A DNA stretch of 39,695 bases, taken from positions 1 to 39,695 of IMG/VR virus record IMGVR_UViG_3300044511_000474; one strand, written 5' to 3'. The notes under the pieces are model-generated. The model did no database searches. It was not told where the DNA came from and saw only the letters and a program-made list of their open reading frames with translations. The DNA is from a virus. Shown piece by piece: positions 1-6,465 of this stretch. Every line of letters begins with the position of its first letter. The stretch's first letter is position 1. A program made the position numbers and the translations under genes.

Positions 1-204
1 ATGACCGACCAAACCGACCTTGAGTCAACCATTAAGGAAGACGTGGAGCGCGGCTACATCGCCACGTTCTCCGCCCCGCCGTTCAGCATCTCTGGGAATG
101 GCGCAAAGCCGGTGCCAACTGAGCCCATTCAGGCACACGAAGACACCGGCGCTGCTTACATGGACAAGGCGCGCAAGATCCACGAGTGGAGGCGTGATTG
201 CTAG
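1..204 (+). CDS. Small hypothetical protein, 67 aa
   Basis: The frame opens with ATG at the first base of the window, so its upstream signals cannot be seen. The product is acidic to neutral and soluble, with no transmembrane segment and no motif I recognise. It ends in a charged K-A-R-K-I-H-E-W-R-R-D-C tail. The stop overlaps the next plus-strand gene by 7 nt, which suggests a two-gene unit. If the molecule is circular, this gene would directly follow the HNH gene at the right edge and close the rightward early operon. Confidence 0.6.
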   Translation: MTDQTDLESTIKEDVERGYIATFSAPPFSISGNGAKPVPTEPIQAHEDTGAAYMDKARKIHEWRRDC

Positions 205-440
205 TCGAGTTCAGCTATTGGCTTGTGACTGACGAGTACGGCAGGCGTCGGAAGTCGGTGTGCCGGATGACCGAAGACGAGGCGAAAGCCCGCTATCCCG
301 ATGCCGAGAAGATCCAGTACACGTCAGAGTGGCGCGATCTGTACCCGCGCAATGAAGCGATGTACAAGTGCTCGATTTCGTACCGGGGCGAGTGGGATGG
401 CACGCCCGGGCCGATTATCCAAGACGGCGATAAAAGTTGA
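198..440 (+). CDS. Small phage-type hypothetical protein, 80 aa, TTG start
   Basis: The frame is open from the codon just after an in-frame TGA (195-197). The only plausible early start is TTG at 198, supported by GGAGG at 188-192 with a 5-nt spacer. The product begins with an aromatic stretch (VEFSYWLVTDEYGRRR), followed by a region ending D-A-E-K-I, a pattern seen in short phage proteins of unknown function. It overlaps the preceding gene by 7 nt and converges on the lysis genes, with only about 25 nt between the opposing stops. No function is assigned. Confidence 0.65.
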   Translation: MLVEFSYWLVTDEYGRRRKSVCRMTEDEAKARYPDAEKIQYTSEWRDLYPRNEAMYKCSISYRGEWDGTPGPIIQDGDKS

Positions 441-453
441 TAATTCGCGCCGA

Positions 454-473
454 CCACTGATGTGCGTCAGTGG
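454..473. terminator. Hairpin between convergent genes
   Basis: A perfect 7-bp inverted repeat (CCACTGA at 454-460, TCAGTGG at 467-473, 6-nt loop) sits where the plus-strand pair and the minus-strand lysis genes converge, and it touches the Rz stop codon. There is no T-run on either side, so it is at best a weak or factor-assisted terminator. It could also be an mRNA 3'-end stabiliser. Confidence 0.35.
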
Positions 474-880
474 CCGGTCACGGTTTCGATCCACCCGTAG
501 CAGGCCCTGAGGGCTTCGCGTAGTTCGTCTGCTCGGGCAGCTTCCCGGACAAGAAACCCTGCATCGTCTCCTGAAAGCTCGGCCCCAGTTGAGCCCTTAC
601 AGGCTTCTCGGGCAGGCTCGGGCATGCGGGCGGGGCGCTGGCGCAGCCGATCAAGAGCATCAGCGAGGCGAGCATTGATAGCGCGCACTTCGTCAGCCTG
701 ACGCTGACGCTGGGTTGCGATGTCGTCATTCCATGCCTCCTTGAGTTCGGTTGCAGCTTTGGCGAGCCGGTACGTATCCGCATCACGCTTGTCCGACTCG
801 ACGGTGATCCCAGCCTTGATGCCCAAGCCGAACATCAGCACAAGGGCCAGGACTGCGGCGGTGATGCGGGTTGGGCTCAT
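467..880 (-). CDS. Rz-like inner-membrane spanin subunit, 137 aa
   Basis: The start is ATG at 880, which overlaps the endolysin stop as ATGA. Residues 1-25 form one hydrophobic N-terminal segment (ITAAVLALVLMFGLGIKAG), the signal anchor expected of an i-spanin. A long charged alpha-helical periplasmic region follows, rich in E, R, A and Q. In the known family, i-spanin pairs with the outer-membrane lipoprotein Rz1 to fuse inner and outer membranes in the last step of lysis. Its position after holin and endolysin, with an Rz1-type ORF embedded in another frame, makes the call firm despite low sequence conservation in this family. Confidence 0.85.
   Translation of the reverse strand: MSPTRITAAVLALVLMFGLGIKAGITVESDKRDADTYRLAKAATELKEAWNDDIATQRQRQADEVRAINARLADALDRLRQRPARMPEPAREACKGSTGAELSGDDAGFLVREAARADELREALRACYGWIETVTGH
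478..729 (-). CDS. Rz1-like outer-membrane spanin lipoprotein embedded in Rz, 83 aa
   Basis: This gene lies wholly inside Rz in a different frame. ATG at 729 is preceded by AAGGAGG with a 6-7 nt spacer, a far better ribosome site than at other starts in this frame. The product has a short N-region, a hydrophobic h-region and a lipobox L-I-G-C, with the acylated Cys at residue 29. The mature part is rich in Pro (CASAPPACPSLPEKP), typical of Rz1. It is predicted to sit in the inner leaflet of the outer membrane and bind the Rz periplasmic domain. The nested arrangement is the classical lambda-type embedded spanin. Confidence 0.85.
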   Translation of the reverse strand: MTTSQPSVSVRLTKCALSMLASLMLLIGCASAPPACPSLPEKPVRAQLGPSFQETMQGFLSGKLPEQTNYAKPSGPATGGSKP

Positions 881-1341
881 GACAGGAACAACCGTTGTTC
901 GGCCTCGCGCCGAGCCGTCAGCCCACGCAGCACGACACCACCCGCCTTGTTCCACTTCGGAAACTCCGCAGCAGCGCCGAGCGTGTCGCCTGCGTTCAAC
1001 TTGCGCAGCAGCGTGGAGGGCTGGCCGCTCTTGAGCGTCACGATCCCATCGCGTACCCCAGCCCTGCCCGGCCCAACGTTGAAGCAGATCGACACCAGAG
1101 CATCGAACTGCCCTTGCGTCACAGGCCGGGTCAGCGACTTCTTCACGATGGCCGTGAACTTGTCCACGTCGGCACGCAGCAGCGCATCGGCTTGAGCCTC
1201 AGTCACCATCATCCCGGGCAGCACATCCAGACCAGTGTGGCCGTACCCCACCGTCAAGATTCCTGCCGGGCAGATGTACGCCTTTGCCCGGAACCCCTCA
1301 AAGCGCTTGATGAGGTCGTAGCAGGCTTGGGATGGGCTCAT
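877..1341 (-). CDS. Endolysin, GH24 lysozyme family, 154 aa
   Basis: This is a peptidoglycan-cleaving N-acetylmuramidase. The catalytic signature E-x8-(D/C)-x5-T is intact: Glu15 in K-R-F-E-G-F, Cys24 in ICPAG and Thr30 in LTVGYGHTG. A C-terminal G-L-T-A-R-R-E-A-E motif (near residue 143) is also typical of GH24. The length of 154 aa is normal for the family. There is no N-terminal SAR or signal sequence, so export should depend on the holin just upstream. Both ends overlap neighbours by 4 nt (ATGA). Confidence 0.93.
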   Translation of the reverse strand: MSPSQACYDLIKRFEGFRAKAYICPAGILTVGYGHTGLDVLPGMMVTEAQADALLRADVDKFTAIVKKSLTRPVTQGQFDALVSICFNVGPGRAGVRDGIVTLKSGQPSTLLRKLNAGDTLGAAAEFPKWNKAGGVVLRGLTARREAEQRLFLS

Positions 1342-1730
1342 AGCCCCACCCTCCCGCCAATCGCGTCAGCGCCCTTGTCCCGGATCTTCTTTGCGAGGTT
1401 CTGGAGCATGCCGACCAGCCCCCAGAACAGGCCGCCGAAGACGAACATCATCGGAAGGACAACCGTCCCGATCCAGTCGAGGATGGCTTCCAGCCCACCG
1501 ACAGGCGGGGCCATGCCTGGGACGTAGTGGGCCACGAGCCTAAGCACTGCACCGCCGACGAACACGCCCCCGATTCCCGCGCCAATAGCCCGCCACCATG
1601 TCTCCCGCCTCGTCTCAGGGTGGTACGCCGCAATGAACGCAGCCCCCACCGCAGACGCGAGAAACATCCCGCCGAACTTCGCCGCGCCCATCGCACCGGC
1701 ACCTGTCTCAATCGCCATCTTGGTTTCCAT
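1338..1730 (-). CDS. Putative holin with three transmembrane segments, 130 aa
   Basis: Hydrophobic segments lie at roughly residues 14-35, 47-68 and 84-108, with a charged C-terminal tail (KKIRDKGADA), a class I holin-like topology. The gene sits directly before the endolysin with an ATGA overlap, the usual holin position. ATG at 1730 is preceded by GAGG with a 6-nt spacer. A second in-frame ATG at 1718 (MAIETG) could give a shorter form 4 residues shorter, reminiscent of dual-start holin/antiholin pairs, but nothing beyond the two codons shows this. Holin families are diverse, so the call rests on topology and context. Confidence 0.75.
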   Translation of the reverse strand: METKMAIETGAGAMGAAKFGGMFLASAVGAAFIAAYHPETRRETWWRAIGAGIGGVFVGGAVLRLVAHYVPGMAPPVGGLEAILDWIGTVVLPMMFVFGGLFWGLVGMLQNLAKKIRDKGADAIGGRVGL

Positions 1731-1884
1731 TCATGGCCTCGTCATGCATGGCCTGTGCTGCGTCCAACTCCCGGCGAATCCGCAGCGTGTCAGGCCACGG
1801 ATTGGTGCGCGAGAAGTCGAACGCCCTGTAGAAGCCCCGAAGCTCCGTATAGGACTCGGGGCGGTCGTCGGCGAGGTGGATCAC
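1708..1884 (-). CDS. Microgene between tailspike and holin, 58 aa, GTG start
   Basis: The GTG at 1884-1882 overlaps the tailspike TGA as GTGA, the same coupling used throughout this operon. The frame then runs 58 codons and overlaps the holin start by 23 nt. The product is hydrophilic, with aromatic and acidic residues (ESYTELRGFYRAFDFSRTNP) and an acidic C-terminus. There is no membrane segment. Without it the stretch 1731-1880 would be an unexplained gap in a gap-free operon. Function is unknown. Position suggests a lysis or tail accessory role, which is inference only. Confidence 0.65.
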   Translation of the reverse strand: MIHLADDRPESYTELRGFYRAFDFSRTNPWPDTLRIRRELDAAQAMHDEAMNGNQDGD

Positions 1885-3854
1885 GCGCCCGCCCAGTCGG
1901 AGTAAGGGTTGTCGACGACTTGCATGAATGCCTTCTGCACAGTCACATCGATCGACCCAGCGCTGAGGCTGTAGAACACGTACAGCAGGCTCAAGGTCGC
2001 CGGGTTGGCCCCGGCATCGGCGACGAAGAACGGATTGCTCACATACGTCAGCACGTCCCCAGCTTTTGCAGGCAGCCCGGTCTGGCCGAGGGCCGCGCCC
2101 ACGCCGAGGGTGTCAAACACAAGCGAGCCTCGAAAGTTCGCGTCGTTGCCTGTGAAAACGTTGCCTTGGAGGTATCCGAATCCAACTGGGTCTGTGTTGA
2201 ACTTGAAGACCAGCCCGGCGCGGTACCACTTCCCCCGGCGCAACTGCGACGCGAAGCTGGGTGTCTGGATGCCAGCGCGGCCCGCTGCCGAGTACGTGAC
2301 CTGCAACTGCCATCCGTAGCCCTGGCCGTTGCCCTTGTCGATGCCCGCGGTGCTGGCAACAGTGGCAGCAGTCAGCGTGTTGATGCTCCACCCAGTCGGC
2401 TTGGTGCCGGTGATGTTCGCCGCCGTGGCGTCGGTACTGCCCGTGAACAGTGGGTTCGGCAGGATGTTGGGGTACTGGGCGTCAGGCTGCGCGTAAGTCA
2501 CAGCGTCCTCGAAGATCGACACAGGGCCAATATCCGGGCGCGTGCCAAAGCGGGCCGTCATTTTGGACAGCTCTGCCTTAGCGATCTTGAAACACTGGTT
2601 TGGGTGCAGGTGCACGCCGTCGTTTGTGGCGCTCGCAGTCGTCAGCATTTTCCCGTCTGGGCCAACTGACTGCGCGTATGCGTCGATGACAACCATCTGG
2701 GGTGTCTGCGATGCCTTCGCAAGGATCAACTGCCTCAGGTGTGCAAACGCTTGCGCCTTGAAATCGGCATAGGTCGGGAAGTTCGCCGAATCGCCAGCGG
2801 GGATCGTCACGCGCGGCGTGGCCCCGTATGCGATCACGGCATCGACAATCTGCGAGATGCAAGACATCGACAGCGTTGCCGCCTGCATCGATTCGGCCAA
2901 GCTAGTGCCCAGGTTGATGTTGTTGGTGCCGGTGCAGAGGTCAAGAATGTCGAACTTAGGCCCGGCCAGCATGTTGGGCAGCGCGGCCAGGGCCTCCTCA
3001 GCACGCGAGCCGCCGACAGCGTAGGTGGCGACCAGAATCGACGGGTTGTTGGACAGCACATCCAAGAAGTAGTCCGGCTGGCCGTCTTTGTTTCGGTAGA
3101 GCGTCATGACGCTCCAGATATCCGTGCTGGCTGCGCCCACGGTGGAATAGTCGCCATCAGGAAGCGCCGGGCTTCCATCCGGGTTTAGCAAAGCGAACGT
3201 CAGAGTGCTCGACGTGGCAGACAGGATCTTGACCATCCTGTTGTGCAGGCTCGTGTTGCGCCGGTACGTGCCCAACGTCGACGGCACGCCAGGGTTAGCG
3301 CCAGCAACCCAGCCGACCGCTGGAGCGATCAACTGGCCGTAGTTGCCAGGGAGCAGTGGGTGTCCACCGGGAAACGCCGTGGACACGTTCATGGTAACGA
3401 CCCCACCCGACACCACGAACCCGCCTGCCGAGTAGTTCGCTGCAACGTTCGTCCCGATGCGGGCCTGCGTGGAGTCGCCTGCCGTGGCCCGGCGCAGCGC
3501 TCGGATGGATACACCGCCACCGCCAGCGGCAACGGTGGAGCCGCTGCCGTCAACGATACCCGTCGGCGCACCAGTCGCAGGGTTGCGCGTGACATACACG
3601 TCGGGTGTGGCCGGTGTCGGATCGCCTGCCACGACGCTGTAATCCAGCGTGCCGGTCGTGCTGATCGTCACTTGCACTTCCGCAGCTTGCGGCCCGTACA
3701 CATACGCACCAGCGCCGAGGAACGCAGTCGCATCCTCACGCGCAGACCCAGAGCCGGTCACGGTCTCGGTGCCCGACAGGTTGCGGATGATGAGCGAAGA
3801 GCCCTTGGGCACGGACAGTTTCAGCGAGCCAGCGCCGGAGGTCAGGATTGCCAT
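1881..3854 (-). CDS. Tailspike/receptor-binding protein with SGNH-hydrolase domain, 657 aa
   Basis: The N-terminal about 115 residues are Gly/Ser/Thr-rich and probably attach to the virion. The middle looks like an SGNH (GDSL-type) hydrolase: G-D-S at 126-128 (block I), a Gly-containing AVGGSR near 279-284 (block II), G-T-N-N at 309-312 (block III) and D-G-V-H-L-H-P at 412-418 (block V, with Asp412 and His415). The C-terminal about 200 residues resemble a carbohydrate-binding beta domain. SGNH domains on phage tails usually deacetylate or de-esterify surface polysaccharide. The start at 3854 has GAGG at a good distance. The ends of block spacing are judged by eye. Confidence 0.8.
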   Translation of the reverse strand: MAILTSGAGSLKLSVPKGSSLIIRNLSGTETVTGSGSAREDATAFLGAGAYVYGPQAAEVQVTISTTGTLDYSVVAGDPTPATPDVYVTRNPATGAPTGIVDGSGSTVAAGGGGVSIRALRRATAGDSTQARIGTNVAANYSAGGFVVSGGVVTMNVSTAFPGGHPLLPGNYGQLIAPAVGWVAGANPGVPSTLGTYRRNTSLHNRMVKILSATSSTLTFALLNPDGSPALPDGDYSTVGAASTDIWSVMTLYRNKDGQPDYFLDVLSNNPSILVATYAVGGSRAEEALAALPNMLAGPKFDILDLCTGTNNINLGTSLAESMQAATLSMSCISQIVDAVIAYGATPRVTIPAGDSANFPTYADFKAQAFAHLRQLILAKASQTPQMVVIDAYAQSVGPDGKMLTTASATNDGVHLHPNQCFKIAKAELSKMTARFGTRPDIGPVSIFEDAVTYAQPDAQYPNILPNPLFTGSTDATAANITGTKPTGWSINTLTAATVASTAGIDKGNGQGYGWQLQVTYSAAGRAGIQTPSFASQLRRGKWYRAGLVFKFNTDPVGFGYLQGNVFTGNDANFRGSLVFDTLGVGAALGQTGLPAKAGDVLTYVSNPFFVADAGANPATLSLLYVFYSLSAGSIDVTVQKAFMQVVDNPYSDWAGA

Positions 3855-3872
3855 TGATTCACCTCAGAAATG

Positions 3873-3895
3873 AAAAAGGCCCGCCGAAGCGAGCC
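3873..3895 (-). terminator. Intrinsic terminator between tail fibre and tailspike genes
   Basis: On the minus strand a 7-bp GC stem (one T-G wobble) closes a TTCG tetraloop and is followed by five Ts. It lies in the 62-nt gap between the fibre stop (3917) and the tailspike start (3854). The sequence is a textbook rho-independent terminator inside the late operon. Confidence 0.85.
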
Positions 3896-3916
3896 AAGGA
3901 GAAGGAGTGAGTAGGG

Positions 3917-4624
3917 TTACCAGCCGATTGCGATGTAGCGACCGGATGAGTTGCTGACGTTCTCGGAGTCCACCGTGAAGCCCGATTTAGTGACGTTCAG
4001 CGGGTGGAGTCGGACGTGGACACCGGCACCGGCCGATGACGACATCCACACCCAAAAGCAGGTGCTCGGGAAGTCGGTATCAAAGGTCACGCTTTGCCCG
4101 TTGTTGGAGAACGTCCCAAAGCGGAACTGGAATCCACCGGGCAGGTTTTGCCGCCCCGGGGTTGCCAGGTTCTGGTTTGTCCCGGTGAACGTTGACGATG
4201 AGATGCCGCCCAGGTTTGCGAGGGCGGTTGCAGCGTCGGCCAGGTCGGACAGGTTGGCAGTCTTGGCAAGCGCGTTGCCGGTCGCCGAATCAAGCTGCCC
4301 CTTGTTCACAGCCTGGCCGCTGGTCGTTGCAGTTGGAACAACGGGGGAGCTTGAGAACGTCTTGACGCCTGCGACGGTCTCGTCCCCTGCCAATCCGACG
4401 GCACCCAGCGTTGTGCGCGCTGCGACCGCGTCCGCGTCATCGAGAAGCGTCCGGATGTATGTTGAGACAATGGATGCGTCTAGTTTGTTGTCTCGCAACT
4501 GCGCGATGCAGGAATATGCGAATCGCAGGTGATCGTCCAACTCGGGGAACGGGTTCTCACCGCCTCCAGGCGGGTTGCTATCCGCAGTCGTAGACAGCGA
4601 AGCAAGTGATGCAGGTACGGGCAT
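3917..4624 (-). CDS. Tail fibre protein with gp53-like C-terminal domain, 235 aa
   Basis: The N-terminal half is Ala/Thr/Ser-rich with the repeats common in phage fibres (DADAVAARTTLGAVG; NLSDLADAATALANLGG). From about residue 155 it carries the compact C-terminal fold known from putative tail fibre gp53-like proteins: a K/Q-x-L-P-G-G-F start, aromatic strands, S-G-F-T-V and a terminal YIAIGW. This fold binds host surface structures. ATG at 4624 is preferred over GTG at 4630 because GAGG lies 5 nt upstream of it. Together with the SGNH tailspike it suggests two receptor-recognition proteins. Confidence 0.78.
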   Translation of the reverse strand: MPVPASLASLSTTADSNPPGGGENPFPELDDHLRFAYSCIAQLRDNKLDASIVSTYIRTLLDDADAVAARTTLGAVGLAGDETVAGVKTFSSSPVVPTATTSGQAVNKGQLDSATGNALAKTANLSDLADAATALANLGGISSSTFTGTNQNLATPGRQNLPGGFQFRFGTFSNNGQSVTFDTDFPSTCFWVWMSSSAGAGVHVRLHPLNVTKSGFTVDSENVSNSSGRYIAIGW

Positions 4625-4637
4625 TGGCACCTCAAAT

Positions 4638-4672
4638 GAAAAAGCCCGCTCCGGTGCGACCCGGGCGGGCTT
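4638..4672 (-). terminator. Intrinsic terminator before tail fibre gene
   Basis: On the minus strand the arms AAGCCCGC and GCGGGCTT pair around an inner CCGG/CCGG-like extension and are followed by a T-run ending near 4638. It separates the ejection-protein cistron from the fibre cistron, and it lies back to back with the plus-strand promoter at 4671-4700. Confidence 0.75.
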
Positions 4673-4700
4673 GGTGGGAAGTGGCCTGTCGGCCTAGAAT
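4671..4700 (+). promoter_or_regulatory. Candidate sigma-70 promoter on the strand opposite the late operon
   Basis: TTGGTG at 4671-4676 and TAGAAT at 4695-4700 are separated by 18 bp. The -10 differs from consensus at one position. It points at the small plus-strand ORF starting at 4731, giving a leader of about 25 nt. It lies in one of the few non-coding stretches of the late region (4625-4800). Confidence 0.45.
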
Positions 4701-4730
4701 CGGTCCCCTACGATGAACTAAGGGGCGGTG

Positions 4731-4847
4731 ATGGAGGTCATGTTGGCAAAGCTGCTCGCGTTAGCGGGCATGGAGTTCCTTTACGCCTTCTGGAAGCGCC
4801 TCACTGGCTCAGCAGAAGAGGGCTCGCACGATACAGAAGACCAGTAG
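4731..4847 (+). CDS. Possible moron microprotein, 38 aa
   Basis: ATG at 4731 follows a purine-rich AAGGGGCGGTG. A second ATG three codons on follows GGAGG closely. The peptide starts MEVMLAKLLALAGMEFLYAF, an amphipathic to hydrophobic helix, and ends acidic (EEGSHDTEDQ). It is transcribed against the late genes, its last 47 nt overlap the end of the ejection gene, and it has its own promoter upstream. That is the pattern of a moron expressed from the prophage. No homology is claimed, and the ORF could be fortuitous. Confidence 0.4.
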   Translation: MEVMLAKLLALAGMEFLYAFWKRLTGSAEEGSHDTEDQ

Positions 4848-6465
4848 GAACCTGCGGCGCGGGGTTCATCAGAGCACGGCCAACGGTTGGTGAGTTGAGC
4901 GCCTTGCTGATGCCGCCCATGCTGAGCAGTCCGCCGCCAGCCAGGACCGGGTTAGTCCAACCGCCCAGCGCAAGCCCGGTGCCAAGGGCGCTGTTTTGGA
5001 TCATTGCGCGTGCACTGCCGCCAGTCTGCGGAGTGCGGTCGACAAGAAAGCGTGACCCGATGGCCGACAGGTCAGCAAGCGGCACCCCTGCCGGGTTGCT
5101 GTAAGAGCGGTTCACAGCATTCGGCAGCAGTGCAACGGGCACATCACCTGACACACGCCCGGCCACGCCAACCTCAGCCGAATTCAGCAGCGGCTCAACC
5201 GTCTTGAACGCCTTGTACATGGCGCGGTTCTGCGTCAGCGCTGCTGCGTCAGCCGGGTTGACAGAGCGATTGAACGCACCGATGACGGTCTGCCGTAGGT
5301 CGTTCAACTCATTTCGCAGGCCCGCAGAGCCCTCCGAGCGACGACGCAAGTAGCTTTGAAACTTGTTCGCCACGTCGCCCGGGACAAACAGGCCGCCTTG
5401 CGGGTCTTGCTGCACCTTGGAGAGAAGGTCTTGAATCTCGCGGCGCAGAGATTCGCCCTCCTGCTTCGGAAGCTTCATCGCCTGCGTGTCCAGATCGGTG
5501 ATCTTCTGGAACATCTGCCCATCGACTTGCAGGACGTTGTTGTTCCAGATGCGGTCGAACTCGCTGCCGAGTTTCTTCCGTGCTTGATCCATGACCTGAG
5601 GCGTCAGGCTCTCCTCTGCCGCACCAAAAGTGCCGCCAACTGCCTTGTTGAACGCTTTGGTCTGCTGGTCCTTGAGTGTTTGGGCCGGGCGGCCGATCAC
5701 CGGGAGGTCAGACAGGAAAGAGCGGGCGCTTTTCACTGCGCGGCTGTCCGTCACATCAGCGGGCGCGAGAGGGATGCCGTACTTGTCCACTGCCTTGCGA
5801 GCGAGCGGGTTGGCCTGCGCGCTCGGCCGAACAAGGTCCGCGACGGCATTGCCAGCCTTGCCTGCCAACTGGACCACGCCTGGCGTAGCGGCACCGACAA
5901 CGCCACCTGCCAACGCATCATCTGGGTTGACCATGCCAGCCGTGACGAGGCCGTTGATGGCAGCGCCGACGCTGCGGGGAATCAGGCCGCCACCGGACGC
6001 CCCAGCCGTCTCGACGGCTCGAATGACGTTCGCAACAGCGGGAACGGCCTGAGCGGCGGCGGGCAGGAGCAAGCGGCCACCTTTGGCGAGCACCCCACCA
6101 ACGCCGGATGTCCCAGCAATCTCAGCGCCCAACTTCCCACCCTTGAAGGCGAGCGAGTTTGTGTCAGCACCCATGCCGCGCAGAGCGTCGTCCATCGCCT
6201 GACGACGGTCAGTGCGACCGATGTACTCGTTTTGCACGCCGAACTTACGTGCGAGCGCGTCAACTGGCCCAAGGATGGTTGCTCCGATGGAGCCAGCGCC
6301 ACGCACTGCGCCCGCAAGTACATCGCCTGTGACGCTACTGGATCCTACAGACGCCGGTCTAGGCTTGGGAGAGTTCGCCTGAATCGCTTTCACGATGTCA
6401 GCGTCACTCATCCCATCCGGGAACTCGACCAGGCCTTGCCCCGGCACTTCAATGCGTTGCGGCAT
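4801..6465 (-). CDS. Probable DNA-ejection (internal virion) protein, 554 aa
   Basis: The N-terminus MPQRIEVPGQGLVEFPDG, followed by D-A-D-I-V-K-A-I-Q, is a small module found at the start of many large phage virion proteins. Long Ala/Gly-rich segments follow at residues 50-70, 110-165 and 180-215, which could insert in or cross membranes. A predicted helical region occupies about residues 250-420, and the tail is again Gly/Leu-rich. This is the profile of podovirus ejection proteins, which leave the head with the DNA and form a channel through the envelope. The start overlaps the stop of the preceding gene as TAATG. Identity of the exact family is not certain. Confidence 0.6.
   Translation of the reverse strand: MPQRIEVPGQGLVEFPDGMSDADIVKAIQANSPKPRPASVGSSSVTGDVLAGAVRGAGSIGATILGPVDALARKFGVQNEYIGRTDRRQAMDDALRGMGADTNSLAFKGGKLGAEIAGTSGVGGVLAKGGRLLLPAAAQAVPAVANVIRAVETAGASGGGLIPRSVGAAINGLVTAGMVNPDDALAGGVVGAATPGVVQLAGKAGNAVADLVRPSAQANPLARKAVDKYGIPLAPADVTDSRAVKSARSFLSDLPVIGRPAQTLKDQQTKAFNKAVGGTFGAAEESLTPQVMDQARKKLGSEFDRIWNNNVLQVDGQMFQKITDLDTQAMKLPKQEGESLRREIQDLLSKVQQDPQGGLFVPGDVANKFQSYLRRRSEGSAGLRNELNDLRQTVIGAFNRSVNPADAAALTQNRAMYKAFKTVEPLLNSAEVGVAGRVSGDVPVALLPNAVNRSYSNPAGVPLADLSAIGSRFLVDRTPQTGGSARAMIQNSALGTGLALGGWTNPVLAGGGLLSMGGISKALNSPTVGRALMNPAPQVPTGLLYRASPLLLSQ

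Noticed and set aside
1527-2669. Long plus-strand frame of 380 codons opposite the tailspike and holin
   Set aside because: It is Arg/His/Pro-rich, has no ribosome site, crosses the tailspike, microgene and holin on the other strand and shows no known domain. It is a GC-skew shadow.
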